In this document: in pieces, positions 26,127 to 35,965 of the stretch | Layout: every line of letters starts with the position of its first letter | Position numbering within the stretch: the first letter of the stretch is position 1 | NCBI GenBank assembly: GCA_017623685.1 | Contig: JAGAOP010000036.1 | Coordinates: forward strand, 1-37,384 | Source: Spirochaetaceae bacterium | Lineage (GTDB): Bacteria > Spirochaetota > Spirochaetia > Treponematales > Treponemataceae | DNA length: 37,384 nucleotides | Direction of reading: 5' to 3' | Notes under the pieces: generated by a model | Told to the model about the DNA's origin: nothing | The model's input: the letters and a program-made list of their open reading frames with translations, nothing else | Database searches by the model: none | Position numbers and translations under genes: made by a program

Positions 26127-27974
26127 ATGCAAATTGAAAACCCTCTAATCGTACAAAGCGATAGAACACTTTTACTAGATGTACACGCACCTAGAGCAGA
26201 AGAATGCAGAGCTGCTTTAATTCCTTTTGCGGAACTCGAACGGTCTCCAGAGCATCTTCATACCTACAGGCTAACCCCTCTTTCTTTGTGGAATGCATCT
26301 AGTGCAGGCTTTTCCCCAGAAGACGCCGTTAATGTCCTTAAAGATTTTGCTCGTTACGATGTTCCACAAGTTGTTTTAGCATGGATTACAGAAACTGCAA
26401 GTCGTTTCGGGAAAATTAGGATGATAGCCGATTCTGATTATTGTTCAACTACAAAGGAAAATTCAGTTGCATCAAAAACAGAAGATTCAATAAATCAATC
26501 TCAAGATACAATGGAAACCCTATTTCTTGTAACTGATTCTTTTATCATTTTCAAGATGTTGCAATCTACACCCAGCTTAAACAAATTTATTTTTCCTATT
26601 CCAGAACTTCTTTTGAAAGAAAAAAATTTGCCACCCCTTACGGAAAATGAAAAAAACTTTGCCTTTGGACTTAAACTTGCAGATCGAGGAAACATCAAAT
26701 ATGAATTATTAAAATTAGGCTGGCCTGTAAAAGATGAAGTCCCCATGTTGCCAGGAGAACCTTTAGAACTTAGTTTAAAACCTCATACTCTTTCAGGTCA
26801 AACATTTTCTATTCGTTCATATCAAAAAAATGCGGCAGAAGCCTTGGTTGGAAATAAAGGTCCAGGAACAGGATTTGGGACCATCGTCCTTCCCTGTGGT
26901 GCAGGAAAAACCATTGTGGGAATGCTGATAATGAATATGCTTCAAACTAATACATTAATCGTTACCACAAACATTTCTGCTGTACACCAATGGATTTCAG
27001 AATTATTAGATAAAACAAGCCTTTTGCCAGAAGACATTGCTGAATACACTGGAGAAGAAAAAGATATAAAACCAGTCACAGTTGCAACATACCAAGTTTT
27101 AACTTGGCGTCCAAACAAGGATGCAAACTTCCCTCATTTTCAACTATTTAGAAAAAGATCATGGGGGCTTATAATTTATGACGAAGTTCATTTATTACCA
27201 GCACCTGTTTTTCGAGTAGTAGCAGAGTTACAAGCAATTCGACGAGTTGGATTAACAGCCACACTTGTACGAGAAGATGGATGCGAAGGACATGTATTCA
27301 GTTTGGTAGGACCAAAACGCTACGATGTTCCCTGGAAGGACTTAGAAAAAACAGGATGGATTGCTTCTGCAGAATGTATAGAGTTACGAATTGATTTCCC
27401 TTCCACAGAAGAGGACATTCTTTATACTACAGCTACACAAAGACAAAAACATCGTAGGGCTAGCGAAAATCCAGCAAAAACAAGCATTGTTTTAGAATTA
27501 GTTAAGAGATTCCCTGAAGATAAAATAATTGTAATCGGGCAATATTTAGAACAACTAAAACTTTTAGCAACCGTATTAAATGCTCCTATTATAACAGGAT
27601 CTACACCTACTTCAGAAAGAGACTTGCTTTATGGTCGTTTCCGAAGTGGAGAAATAAACATTTTAGTTGTTTCAAAAGTAGCAAATTTTGCAATAGATTT
27701 ACCAGATGCTTCTATGGCTATCCAAGTTTCCGGTACTTTTGGAAGCCGTCAAGAAGAAGCCCAACGGCTTGGTAGAATTCTTAGACCAAAAGACAGAATA
27801 TCAAGGTTTTTTACCCTAATCACTAGAAACACTGTAGAAGAAGATTTTGGTTCTAATAGACAAAAATTTCTTGCAGAGCAAGGATATTCTTATAAAATCA
27901 TTCGATATAATTCTCCATCAGATTTAGACGAAATCACCCAAGCACTTCCCTGCAATATTCAAGGAGGTAAATAA
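26127..27974 (+). CDS. XPB/ERCC3-type superfamily 2 DNA helicase
   Basis: A 615-residue SF2 helicase of the bacterial XPB family, a 3'-5' translocase linked to DNA repair. An N-terminal domain (about 1-220) precedes the helicase core. Motif I is LPCGAGKT (255-262), motif II is DEVH (352-355), motif III is the TAT of GLTATLVRED (377-379), followed at once by the RED motif Arg382-Asp384, which is specific to XPB. The second RecA domain has SKVANFAIDLPDA and motif VI QEEAQRLGRILRP (542-554). I start at 26127, where similarity to family N-termini begins and a promoter sits just upstream; the open frame continues 300 bases further with no support. Its stop overlaps the start of the Helicase_C_3 gene by one base, the pairing also known from actinobacteria. 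Confidence 0.92.
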   Translation: MQIENPLIVQSDRTLLLDVHAPRAEECRAALIPFAELERSPEHLHTYRLTPLSLWNASSAGFSPEDAVNVLKDFARYDVPQVVLAWITETASRFGKIRMIADSDYCSTTKENSVASKTEDSINQSQDTMETLFLVTDSFIIFKMLQSTPSLNKFIFPIPELLLKEKNLPPLTENEKNFAFGLKLADRGNIKYELLKLGWPVKDEVPMLPGEPLELSLKPHTLSGQTFSIRSYQKNAAEALVGNKGPGTGFGTIVLPCGAGKTIVGMLIMNMLQTNTLIVTTNISAVHQWISELLDKTSLLPEDIAEYTGEEKDIKPVTVATYQVLTWRPNKDANFPHFQLFRKRSWGLIIYDEVHLLPAPVFRVVAELQAIRRVGLTATLVREDGCEGHVFSLVGPKRYDVPWKDLEKTGWIASAECIELRIDFPSTEEDILYTTATQRQKHRRASENPAKTSIVLELVKRFPEDKIIVIGQYLEQLKLLATVLNAPIITGSTPTSERDLLYGRFRSGEINILVVSKVANFAIDLPDASMAIQVSGTFGSRQEEAQRLGRILRPKDRISRFFTLITRNTVEEDFGSNRQKFLAEQGYSYKIIRYNSPSDLDEITQALPCNIQGGK

Positions 27975-30121
27975 TGCCTATTCCAAAATCTGGAACAGAT
28001 TCCAAAGTTCAAAAAACACTACTTTGGCGAGAAACAATTTCTCAAATGTCTGATAATAATTTCTTTGAATTAATAAGGATGTATCTGGGAGAAATAAAAA
28101 CTCCTTTTAATAAGCAAAAATTAATTGAATCATTAAGTATTTTTTTGCATAAACCAGAAATTCAAAATCGAATTATCAGCCTTTTAAGCAAAGAAGACTT
28201 ACAAATAATCACTGCCATTACCTGTTTGGAAAATCCAACACAACAATGTTTAATTAAATTTTTTGATGGAATTTTTTCATTTCCTGTTTTGTACGATAAA
28301 TTACTAAATCTTGAAGAAAGACTGATTTTGTTTCAATACACTGAACAAAAAAATAAATACAGGATTTATGCCATAAACCCTGTTCTTGAAAATATTTTAT
28401 TACCACTTACTTCTTATGATTTATTACTTTCTTCACCTACACAAATTGAACCAGTTACAAATAATTCTCCCAAAATGACACCCTTGCTATTAGCTTCTAT
28501 TCTTTCAGTTATTGACGGAAAACCTAATCTTTGCAAACAAAATGGGGAAGTAAAAAAAAGAAGTATTCAAACTATCAACGAGCTTTTCCCTGCCCTAGAA
28601 AATTTCCAAGTTTTCTTTCAAACTATAGTTTTCGCTTTAATCAATCTTTCTTTACTACTGCCAAATGAACAGGGGCTTGTTCCAAACTATAATCAGTGGG
28701 AAAAATTCGCAACCCTTTGCATTAAAAGTCAAGTTACACTTTTAGCTGCCGCCGCCTGTGGACCTTGCCCTAGAAGTGAACTTAATAAAAAAGCGAATCA
28801 AATTCTACAATTACTTTATTCAATTCCCAAAGAAGGTTTTTCCCTTACTGCCTTGCGCCAAAAAGAATTTTTAATCCTTAACGGGAAAAATCAAGAAAGT
28901 AAGGAAACCTTTCTTTTTAGCAACAGAAAAATAAGTCGACTTTCTCAAATAATGGAAGCAGGAATTCAAAAAGAAGATTCAGAAGAGGAAACTAGCATCT
29001 TTGTGCCAAAAACATCGACCTTAATTCAAGGGGCTATAAACCTTGGTCTTTTACAACAAATTGGTGTTACACTTCCAGATAATTCTTCTGAATCACAACC
29101 GGTTTTTGTTTCGATTCTTGATTCTCTAGAAGCTGAAGTTGCAGCATCTCAATTAGGTCTTGTAAATCTTGATGCAAACTTTTCTGTAATAATTCAGCCT
29201 GGTTTAAAACTTTCAGAAATGCTCTCTTTGGTAAAATTTATGGAACTTGTCCGATTTGATACCATTGCAACTTTTGAAATAAATCGAAACTCTTGTTTAA
29301 GAGCCTTTGATAAAAACATTACACCTTCTTCTATTATAGATTCCTTGAAAAAATATTTATTGTATTCTATTCCACAAAATTTAGAAGTTTACCTTGATGA
29401 TTGGTACAGTACCTTTTCATCTGCCATATTATACAAAGGATATTTGCTTCATATCACGGATAGTAGAAATATAGAAGAAAACCCGATTTTATCCCCCTAC
29501 ATTTTAAAGGTATTAGCTCAAGGTTTTTATCTAATGAACTTTGAAGATGACTTAACCGCAAAAGAAATCTTAAAAAAAAGTGGCTTCGATGCCATATCAT
29601 CAGCAAAAACTTTGACAAACAATCCCATAGGCTCTAATTTTGTAGAAATAACTTTACCAGAAAAAATAGCAATCACAGAAAATAAAAAGCCCCCAGAAAT
29701 TAATCAAGAAGAACAAAGTACTTTTTTTGCAGAACTAGAAAATCACCTAAAAACTCTTAATTTGCCTTCCCAACAATCTGAGGGTCTTAAAAATCGCATA
29801 TACAGAAAAATCATTCTTAGTCCGCAACAACTCCGTGGGGATTCAGTAAAAGGTGGCTTGTACGAAGCTAGTGGCATGGACTTTACTGGTAAAATTCATC
29901 TTACAGAACAAGCTATTTCTTCCAACTCTTTGTTAGAACTAACATATTCAGATGCAAAGGGAGAAAGAAAACAAATTTTAGGCACACCACTAAACATAAC
30001 AAAAAAAGGAACAGATGCCACCGTTGCTTTAAAAATACAACCCGATGGAACTATAAATAATTTTTCTTTAGGACAAGCATCAAATGTTCGCCGATTACGA
30101 GGTGCTATTTTTGAAACCTAA
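27974..30121 (+). CDS. XPB-partner protein, Helicase_C_3 (XPB/Ssl2-like N-terminal) family
   Basis: A 715-residue protein with no helicase motifs of its own. Its helical opening (SDNNFFELIRMYLGE, then LLSKEDLQIITAI) and long, weakly conserved body match the helicase-associated 'Helicase_C_3' proteins encoded next to bacterial XPB, for example in mycobacteria. In eukaryotes the equivalent N-terminal region is part of XPB itself, so a role as a partner or regulator of the helicase is inferred. The C-terminal ~100 residues (from about SQQSEGLKNRIYRKII) contain a beta-rich segment with LTEQAISSNSLLELTYSDAK, resembling a WYL-like fold. The ATG overlaps the xpb stop codon and has a perfect AAGGAGG 8 nt upstream, showing tight translational coupling. 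Confidence 0.8.
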   Translation: MPIPKSGTDSKVQKTLLWRETISQMSDNNFFELIRMYLGEIKTPFNKQKLIESLSIFLHKPEIQNRIISLLSKEDLQIITAITCLENPTQQCLIKFFDGIFSFPVLYDKLLNLEERLILFQYTEQKNKYRIYAINPVLENILLPLTSYDLLLSSPTQIEPVTNNSPKMTPLLLASILSVIDGKPNLCKQNGEVKKRSIQTINELFPALENFQVFFQTIVFALINLSLLLPNEQGLVPNYNQWEKFATLCIKSQVTLLAAAACGPCPRSELNKKANQILQLLYSIPKEGFSLTALRQKEFLILNGKNQESKETFLFSNRKISRLSQIMEAGIQKEDSEEETSIFVPKTSTLIQGAINLGLLQQIGVTLPDNSSESQPVFVSILDSLEAEVAASQLGLVNLDANFSVIIQPGLKLSEMLSLVKFMELVRFDTIATFEINRNSCLRAFDKNITPSSIIDSLKKYLLYSIPQNLEVYLDDWYSTFSSAILYKGYLLHITDSRNIEENPILSPYILKVLAQGFYLMNFEDDLTAKEILKKSGFDAISSAKTLTNNPIGSNFVEITLPEKIAITENKKPPEINQEEQSTFFAELENHLKTLNLPSQQSEGLKNRIYRKIILSPQQLRGDSVKGGLYEASGMDFTGKIHLTEQAISSNSLLELTYSDAKGERKQILGTPLNITKKGTDATVALKIQPDGTINNFSLGQASNVRRLRGAIFET

Positions 30122-30172
30122 GAATTCTATTTTTAGAGAATAATTAACAATAGCAATATATAGGGGCAATAC

Positions 30173-30201
30173 TTGACTTTGTTCTTTTTCTTCTCTAATA
30201 T
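30173..30201 (+). promoter_or_regulatory. Promoter of the lolA-rodZ-rimO-pcrA cluster
   Basis: TTGACT (30173-30178), 17-nt spacer, TAATAT (30196-30201). GGAG at 30216-30219 lies 11 nt before the ATG at 30231. This is the only strong promoter seen for the cluster. Confidence 0.7.
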
Positions 30202-30230
30202 AAATCAATATAATTGGAGAATTTTATATA

Positions 30231-30905
30231 ATGGATAAATTTTTTGTTGCTATTTCTGTCTTATTATTCACTTTATATTCTGTAACAGCACAAAATATTA
30301 TGACTGCTAGTTCCTTTTTTCAGTCTGTTTCTGAAAACTATGGAACTATAACTGATTATGAAGCTAACCTTGAAATTACTCAAGACGGGAACAAATATTC
30401 AGGAACAGTCTCTTTTAAACGTCCTAATTTACTGCGTATCGATTATACACGACCAGCAGAACAAGTAGTCGTTTTTAACGGAGATACCCTAACAATTTAT
30501 CTACCAGGTATACAACAAACCCTTTTGCAAACATTACCCTCTTCCTCTGACTCTGCTGGAATGAATTTAGCGACACCTCAAGGGCTTGGACTAATGAGTC
30601 GCTATTACACAATAGCCTACGAAATTGGCCAAAATGCTGTTCCTTTAGATGAAGCCAGTACAGAAATGGTTATTAAGTTGGTTTTATACCCTAAAACCAC
30701 ATCCGAAGGCTTTAGACAAATTAAGTTAGCAATTTCACCAGATTCAAAACTTATTCGGCGTGTAGAAGCAACTACAACCCAAGGTAAGTTTTTTATGTTC
30801 TTATTTTCTGATTACCGAATTAATCAGGGGCTTCCAGATCAACGTTTTGTTTATGATGCTCCTCCTTCGGCAAACAATTTTAATAATTTTCTATTTTCTG
30901 AATAA
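30231..30905 (+). CDS. lolA: Outer-membrane lipoprotein carrier protein LolA
   Basis: A 224-residue periplasmic protein with a signal peptide (about residues 1-20, cleavage after SVTA). The mature part fits LolA: an opening helix (ASSFFQSVSENYGTITDYEAN), then the strand pair GTVSFKRPNLLRIDY typical of the family, and GDTLTIYLPG. LolA shuttles lipoproteins from the LolCDE release complex through the periplasm toward the outer membrane. Spirochaetes have many lipoproteins, and this window encodes several. LolB and LolCDE are not in view. The next gene follows after 11 bases, with its ribosome binding site overlapping the lolA stop, so they are co-transcribed. Confidence 0.88.
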   Translation: MDKFFVAISVLLFTLYSVTAQNIMTASSFFQSVSENYGTITDYEANLEITQDGNKYSGTVSFKRPNLLRIDYTRPAEQVVVFNGDTLTIYLPGIQQTLLQTLPSSSDSAGMNLATPQGLGLMSRYYTIAYEIGQNAVPLDEASTEMVIKLVLYPKTTSEGFRQIKLAISPDSKLIRRVEATTTQGKFFMFLFSDYRINQGLPDQRFVYDAPPSANNFNNFLFSE

Positions 30906-30916
30906 AGGATTTTTTT

Positions 30917-32002
30917 ATGGAAAGCTTTGGAAAGCTCCTTAAAGATGCACGTGAATCAAAAAACATTGATATTGAAACAGCTGTAATTGAAACTTCTATT
31001 TCTCGAAATCATTTGGAAGCCTTGGAAAACGAACAAATTGAAAAGTTTCCAGGTGAAACATATCTTATTGGTTTTTTAAAAAATTATTCCAACTATTTAG
31101 GATTAGATACATCACAGATTTTAGCTCTGTACCGTGGAAAAAAAATTCAGGAAGCTCCACCCCCTAGAGCTCTTTTACAAAGACAACCTCCTGTTTTTCT
31201 AAAACCCCTTATCATCTTTTTTGTATTAATTGGAATTACTGGAATTTGTTTAGCTATATGGTTTATCTTTATTTCTCCCAAATTAGCAAAAGATGATTCT
31301 CAAACAGTTTTAGATTCTGTTTTAAAAGTAAAGACTCATCAGTTATCAAATCAACCTCTTTCCACAAGAGTTTACGAAGGAGATATTATTTCCGTTCCAT
31401 CCGAAGGCGGAAACATTGATTTAATCGTTTCTAGCACTTTGGAAAATTTGCAACTAATTACTCCTGCAGGAACTCAACTTTTAGAGTTAAGTGAAGAAAG
31501 AGAATTAGATATTGACGGTCAAACAGGATCAGAAATTATTGTTTATCTTTCAGATATTTCAAACACAGACGCATCAAGAGGTGCAGAAGTCCGAATAATG
31601 ACCAAAAACCCTGCATTGGCTCAGGTTGAAGAAACTAACATGGAAATAATTCCAGACTCATCTTCTGCAGGAAAACAACAATTAGTGATTCTTCAAGACA
31701 ACAGAGCCTATCCTTTTACCTTAAATATTTCTTTCCGTTCACCTTGTATTCTTCGTTATCGTAGCGACAACAACGAAGCTATCGAAGATTATTTTTTAAG
31801 TGGAGATTTATTAACTGTCCAGTCTAGCAACGGAACAAGACTTTGGGTTTCCAATATTAATGCAATTAAAATACAAGTAATTGCAGCAGGTCATACCTAT
31901 GACCTAGAAGTGGGAAAAGCAGGCAAGGTTGTAGCTCAAGATATAAAATGGGTTCGAGACACTAACGGTGTTTACAAACTGGCGGTTATTAACGTTGACT
32001 AA
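30917..32002 (+). CDS. RodZ-like cytoskeletal membrane protein (HTH_25)
   Basis: A 361-residue bitopic protein. Residues 1-75 form a Cro/C1-type helix-turn-helix (MESFGKLLKDARESKNIDIE, then FPGETYLIGFLKNYSNYLGLD), the RodZ HTH_25 domain that binds MreB rather than DNA. A proline-rich linker (79-95) leads to one transmembrane helix (about 95-119). The rest is a periplasmic beta-rich part ending in a DUF4115-like domain (about 265-345). RodZ couples the actin-like MreB filament to the wall-elongation machinery. AAAGGA lies 7 nt before the ATG. Its end overlaps the start of rimO. Confidence 0.85.
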   Translation: MESFGKLLKDARESKNIDIETAVIETSISRNHLEALENEQIEKFPGETYLIGFLKNYSNYLGLDTSQILALYRGKKIQEAPPPRALLQRQPPVFLKPLIIFFVLIGITGICLAIWFIFISPKLAKDDSQTVLDSVLKVKTHQLSNQPLSTRVYEGDIISVPSEGGNIDLIVSSTLENLQLITPAGTQLLELSEERELDIDGQTGSEIIVYLSDISNTDASRGAEVRIMTKNPALAQVEETNMEIIPDSSSAGKQQLVILQDNRAYPFTLNISFRSPCILRYRSDNNEAIEDYFLSGDLLTVQSSNGTRLWVSNINAIKIQVIAAGHTYDLEVGKAGKVVAQDIKWVRDTNGVYKLAVINVD

Positions 32003-33404
32003 ATTTTTTCTTGACCAATATGGCTGTGCAAAGAATCAAGTTGACGGGGAATTAATTATTTCTCGCTTGGAAAATTTAGGGTTAGTTTACACAGAACAAG
32101 AAGAAGAGGCTGACCTAATAATAATCAATTCCTGCGGATTTATTGAAAGTGCAAAACAAGAATCTCTTAATGCATTACTTCAAGCTAATGAATCATTTCC
32201 AAAGGCTAAAATTTTATTAGTAGGTTGTCTTGCAGAACGCTATGCAGAAGTTTTTGCAGAAGAATTACCTGAAGCTGACGGAATTGTAGGAAACGGAGAT
32301 TTAGTTGCCATAGACAATGCAGTACAACAATTATTACTAGGAAAAAGACCTGTAATAAAACCTTTACAAAAAGGTGTATGCTGTGGAGAACGCAACAAAT
32401 TACTTTCTTTTCCAGGTTCTGCCTATGTAAAAATTACAGAAGGGTGCGATAATCGTTGTAGTTTTTGTGCAATTCCCTTAATTCGTGGCAATCTACGCTC
32501 AAGATTAGAAGAAGACATACTAGAAGAAATAAAATCATTATTAAAGCAAGGGATTTTTGAAATTAATCTTGTTGGTCAAGATTCCGCTGCCTATGGGATG
32601 GATGGAATTTCACCTCACAATCCAGAAATATGGCAAGAGTTTGATGGCCTTCATGAAAAAGAAAGTCCGTTAGCTTCTTTGCTAAAAAAAATATCTCAAC
32701 TACAAGGAAATTTCTGGATAAGAATTCTTTATATTCATCCAGATCACTTTCCTTTAGATATTCTTCCTGTTATAGCTCAGGATAAAAGACTTTTGCCCTA
32801 CTTTGATATCCCTTTTCAAAGTGGTTCCGACAAAATAATTAAATCCATGAATAGAATTGGAAATAGTGCTTCATACATAAATTTGGTAAAAAAAATTCGT
32901 CATAGTTTAGAAAAAACAAATTACAAAAATATTGCTCTTAGAACCACTTTTTTAGCAGGTTTCCCTGGAGAAACAGACAAAGATGCAAAAGCTACGGAAG
33001 ATTTTTTAAATCAGATTAAACCAGATTGGTCAGGAACCTTTACCTACAGTCAAGAAGAAGACACTCCCGCAAGTCAAATGGAAAAGCAAATTTCATCGAA
33101 AATTGCAACTAAGCGAGCAAAAAATCTTGAAAAGCTACAAGGACAAATCACCTCTAAAGCTTTGCTTAAAAGATCTGGTCAAACCTACCAAGTACTAATT
33201 GAAGAAGTAATTGAAGGAGGCGACGGCGAAGGTACAGGACTTGCCATAGGTAGAGCCTGGTTTCAAGCTCCAGAAGTTGACGGAGCAGTTGTAATTCGCT
33301 ACGATTTAGATACAACTCCAACAGAAAAAATATTACCAGGAAAAGTCGTTTCTGTGCAAATAGTAGGAAGTAGCGGAGTAGATTTGACTGGCGACTTAGT
33401 TTAG
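31995..33404 (+). CDS. rimO: Ribosomal protein S12 methylthiotransferase RimO
   Basis: A 469-residue radical-SAM enzyme that adds a methylthio group to an aspartate of ribosomal protein S12. The N-terminal UPF0004 domain carries three cluster cysteines (Cys11, Cys47, Cys78). The radical SAM motif CDNRCSFC (Cys151, Cys155, Cys158) binds the second 4Fe-4S cluster. A C-terminal TRAM domain (about 395-469) ends in VDLTGDLV. Starting at TTG 31995 gives MTKFFLDQYGCAKNQ, which matches family N-termini; a GTG at 31968 would add nine atypical residues. The TTG overlaps the end of the RodZ gene by 8 bases, with a weak GGCGG upstream, so translation is probably coupled. MiaB is the nearest relative, but the DQYGCAKNQVD opening favours RimO. 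Confidence 0.9.
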   Translation: MTKFFLDQYGCAKNQVDGELIISRLENLGLVYTEQEEEADLIIINSCGFIESAKQESLNALLQANESFPKAKILLVGCLAERYAEVFAEELPEADGIVGNGDLVAIDNAVQQLLLGKRPVIKPLQKGVCCGERNKLLSFPGSAYVKITEGCDNRCSFCAIPLIRGNLRSRLEEDILEEIKSLLKQGIFEINLVGQDSAAYGMDGISPHNPEIWQEFDGLHEKESPLASLLKKISQLQGNFWIRILYIHPDHFPLDILPVIAQDKRLLPYFDIPFQSGSDKIIKSMNRIGNSASYINLVKKIRHSLEKTNYKNIALRTTFLAGFPGETDKDAKATEDFLNQIKPDWSGTFTYSQEEDTPASQMEKQISSKIATKRAKNLEKLQGQITSKALLKRSGQTYQVLIEEVIEGGDGEGTGLAIGRAWFQAPEVDGAVVIRYDLDTTPTEKILPGKVVSVQIVGSSGVDLTGDLV

Positions 33405-33452
33405 CCTAAAAGATTAATCTTTATATTCAAAATTTTAGAGGAGGAAATTAAT

Positions 33453-35771
33453 ATGTCTATGGATTTTATTCCACAACCTAGGACTTGTCCTTCCTCTCAA
33501 GAATACCTTTCTGTATTAAATCCAGAGCAACGAGCTGCGGTGGAACACCACGGTTCACCTCTTTTAATTTTAGCAGGTGCCGGTTCTGGAAAAACTCGAG
33601 TTATTACTACCAAAATTGCATATCTTATTGGCGAAAAAAATCTACCGCCCTATTCAATTTTAGCAGTAACTTTTACAAAAAAGGCAGCCACCGAAATGAA
33701 AGAGCGAGCCATTCGCCTTCATCCCGAAGCAAAAAATAGTCAGATTCGTACTTTTCATTCCTTTGGTTCTTGGTTTTTGCGTCGCCACACAGAAGAAGCA
33801 GGCATAGATGCAAGTTTTACAGTCTACGACGACGACGACATGGTAACCCTTTTACAAAAGGCTGTCCTTGGTTTAACTCGCCAAGAAGCAATCCATTTTG
33901 CTCATTCAATTTCAAGGGCAAAGGATTATTGCTTAGAACCTAATTCCCAACAGCTTTCTTTTATCGATGAAACTCCAAATTTTCCTCAGATTTATCAAGC
34001 TTACCAAAATCGACTTCGAGAAACAGGGAACATTGACTTTGGGGATTTAATAATGCTACCCGTTTTATTGCTTGAAAGAAAGCCAGAAATTAGGGAACAT
34101 ATGCAACGCCGATTTCAAGTAATTATGGTTGATGAATACCAAGACTCCAACGTAGCACAATTTAAACTTTTGCAACTCCTAGCAGGTTCAAACACCTATG
34201 TTTGTGTTGTTGGAGATGATGACCAGTCAATATATAATTTCCGAGGAGCAGAAGTAAAAAATATTTTATCTTTTCCAGAGCATTTTTCAGGAACAACAAT
34301 AATAAAGCTTGAACGAAATTATCGATCAATTCCACAGGTTTTAAATGTAGCAAATGATGTTATTTGCCACAACAAAAATCGCTTTGACAAAATACTGAAA
34401 CATACTCGTGCCTCTGGTGACACACCAGTTCTTGCATTTTTGGATAATAACTTTGACGAAACTGATTTTTGTGCCCAAGTGATTCAAAATGCACATAAAC
34501 AAGGAATTCCCTATAGCGATTGGGCTCTTCTTTATAGAACCAATAGTCAATCTTTAACTTTTGAAACAGAATTTCTTCATCGAAAAATTCCTTATGTAAT
34601 TGTAGGTTCTTTAAAATTTTATGACAGAGAAGAAATAAAAGATGCATTAGCCTATCTTGCTATTACCGCAAATCCAAAGGATGAAGTTTCTTTTCGTCGT
34701 GTAGTGAATAAACCTTCAAGAGGTATCGGAGAAAAAACCCAAGATAAAATCGTAATAGATTCTCGTAATTATGCAAAAAATTCTTTACTCGGTGAATCAA
34801 ATCTATTAGAAAGTTGTCGTCGCATAGCAAAAGATTCAACAAAAAAAGCAAAAGAAGGATTAACCACCTTTGTTTCTACCATGGACACTTTAATAAAATT
34901 GATTGACCAAGGGCAAAAAGCAGCACAACCATTACCAGTGGAACAATTAGCTCAACAAGCAACTAATAACCCAGAAATATCCACTAAAACAAATGCAACA
35001 TCAAATACAAATAATGCCCTCCCTGACGAAGCTCCTAAAAAACTTTCTTACCTTATCGAGCAACTTACACTTTTAAGTGGCTTAGAAGAATATCATCGTG
35101 GTCAAGATGAAATCTCTGGAACTCAAAGAGTTGCCAATCTTCAAGAACTTGCTAATAGTGCTGCTCTTTATCCATTAAGCAGGGACGGACTTTTAGACTT
35201 TTTAGACCACATTGAATTGGATAAAAGCCTTGATTCCCGTGACCAAGAAGAGACAGATGCTGTTACACTTATCACCATCCATAATACAAAGGGACTAGAA
35301 TTCCCCAGGGTACTTATGACAGGACTTGAAACTGGAATTTTTCCACGTAGTGACAAACAAGAAACGGAATTAGAAGAAGAACGCAGGCTTTTCTATGTTG
35401 GAGTGACTCGTGCAAAAGACCAACTTATAATAACATCTTGCAAAAAAAGATTTCGTTTCGGAAAAACCGATGAAATGTATCCTAGTATTTTCCTTTCAGA
35501 AATAAATCAAAAAAACATAAAAATTATTGGTGAAAAACCCATAGGATTCTGTTCCTCAACTTTAGCAAAAGAAGGCAATACAATTCACCCCTTAGCAAAT
35601 CGTTGGAAAAAAGGTGTTAGAGTTTTCCATGATGAATATGGCTATGGATATATAACTCGAAGTGCTGTAATTGAATCAGAATATGTTATCATAGTTCAAT
35701 TTGATAGTGGTGCTGAAAAACGATTTATGCCAGAATACCAAAACCATAGCTTAATGGTTTCAGAAGAATAA
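33453..35771 (+). CDS. pcrA: UvrD/PcrA-family ATP-dependent DNA helicase
   Basis: A 772-residue superfamily 1A 3'-5' helicase. Motif I is AGAGSGKT (41-48), motif Ia is FTKKAATEM, motif II is VDEYQDSN (226-233), motif III is GDDDQSIYNFRG (254-265), with HNTKGLEFPRV (motif V) and EERRLFYVGVTRAK (motif VI) near the C-terminus. A Tudor-like C-terminal module (VRVFHDEYGYGYI, then FDSGAEKRFMP) is the RNA-polymerase-binding domain of PcrA/UvrD. It unwinds DNA in repair and in clearing stalled complexes. A Gln/Asn/Thr-rich stretch around residues 490-525 is probably a disordered insert in the 2B domain. AGGAGG sits 8 nt before the ATG. Rep is an alternative, but the C-terminal module favours PcrA/UvrD. 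Confidence 0.92.
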   Translation: MSMDFIPQPRTCPSSQEYLSVLNPEQRAAVEHHGSPLLILAGAGSGKTRVITTKIAYLIGEKNLPPYSILAVTFTKKAATEMKERAIRLHPEAKNSQIRTFHSFGSWFLRRHTEEAGIDASFTVYDDDDMVTLLQKAVLGLTRQEAIHFAHSISRAKDYCLEPNSQQLSFIDETPNFPQIYQAYQNRLRETGNIDFGDLIMLPVLLLERKPEIREHMQRRFQVIMVDEYQDSNVAQFKLLQLLAGSNTYVCVVGDDDQSIYNFRGAEVKNILSFPEHFSGTTIIKLERNYRSIPQVLNVANDVICHNKNRFDKILKHTRASGDTPVLAFLDNNFDETDFCAQVIQNAHKQGIPYSDWALLYRTNSQSLTFETEFLHRKIPYVIVGSLKFYDREEIKDALAYLAITANPKDEVSFRRVVNKPSRGIGEKTQDKIVIDSRNYAKNSLLGESNLLESCRRIAKDSTKKAKEGLTTFVSTMDTLIKLIDQGQKAAQPLPVEQLAQQATNNPEISTKTNATSNTNNALPDEAPKKLSYLIEQLTLLSGLEEYHRGQDEISGTQRVANLQELANSAALYPLSRDGLLDFLDHIELDKSLDSRDQEETDAVTLITIHNTKGLEFPRVLMTGLETGIFPRSDKQETELEEERRLFYVGVTRAKDQLIITSCKKRFRFGKTDEMYPSIFLSEINQKNIKIIGEKPIGFCSSTLAKEGNTIHPLANRWKKGVRVFHDEYGYGYITRSAVIESEYVIIVQFDSGAEKRFMPEYQNHSLMVSEE

Positions 35772-35860
35772 TTTATTTAATAAAAATACACTGTAGAAAA
35801 AATTTGTTCACTTTGCCTCTCTTTTGACTAAAAATTCTTTGGTAGCATCTGTTTCATCAT

Positions 35861-35890
35861 TTGACACTCATTATTATTTTACAGTATTAT
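35861..35890 (+). promoter_or_regulatory. Promoter of the BspA-like lipoprotein gene
   Basis: Consensus TTGACA (35861-35866), 18-nt spacer, TATTAT (35885-35890). It gives a leader of about 90 nt to the ATG at 35985. Confidence 0.65.
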
Positions 35891-35913
35891 TCCATAAACA
35901 ACAAAATTAAAGT

Positions 35914-35965
35914 GATTCCTAGATAAATAGCATTTTCCCTTTCAAAAAACTATGTTATCTAAATC
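35914..35965 (+). promoter_or_regulatory. Hairpin in the leader of the BspA-like gene
   Basis: GATT (35914-35917), a CC bulge and TAGATAA (35920-35926) pair with TTATCTA (35955-35961) and AATC (35962-35965). The stem ends a few bases before the Shine-Dalgarno TAGGAG. It could modulate access to the ribosome binding site; this is an inference. Confidence 0.3.
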
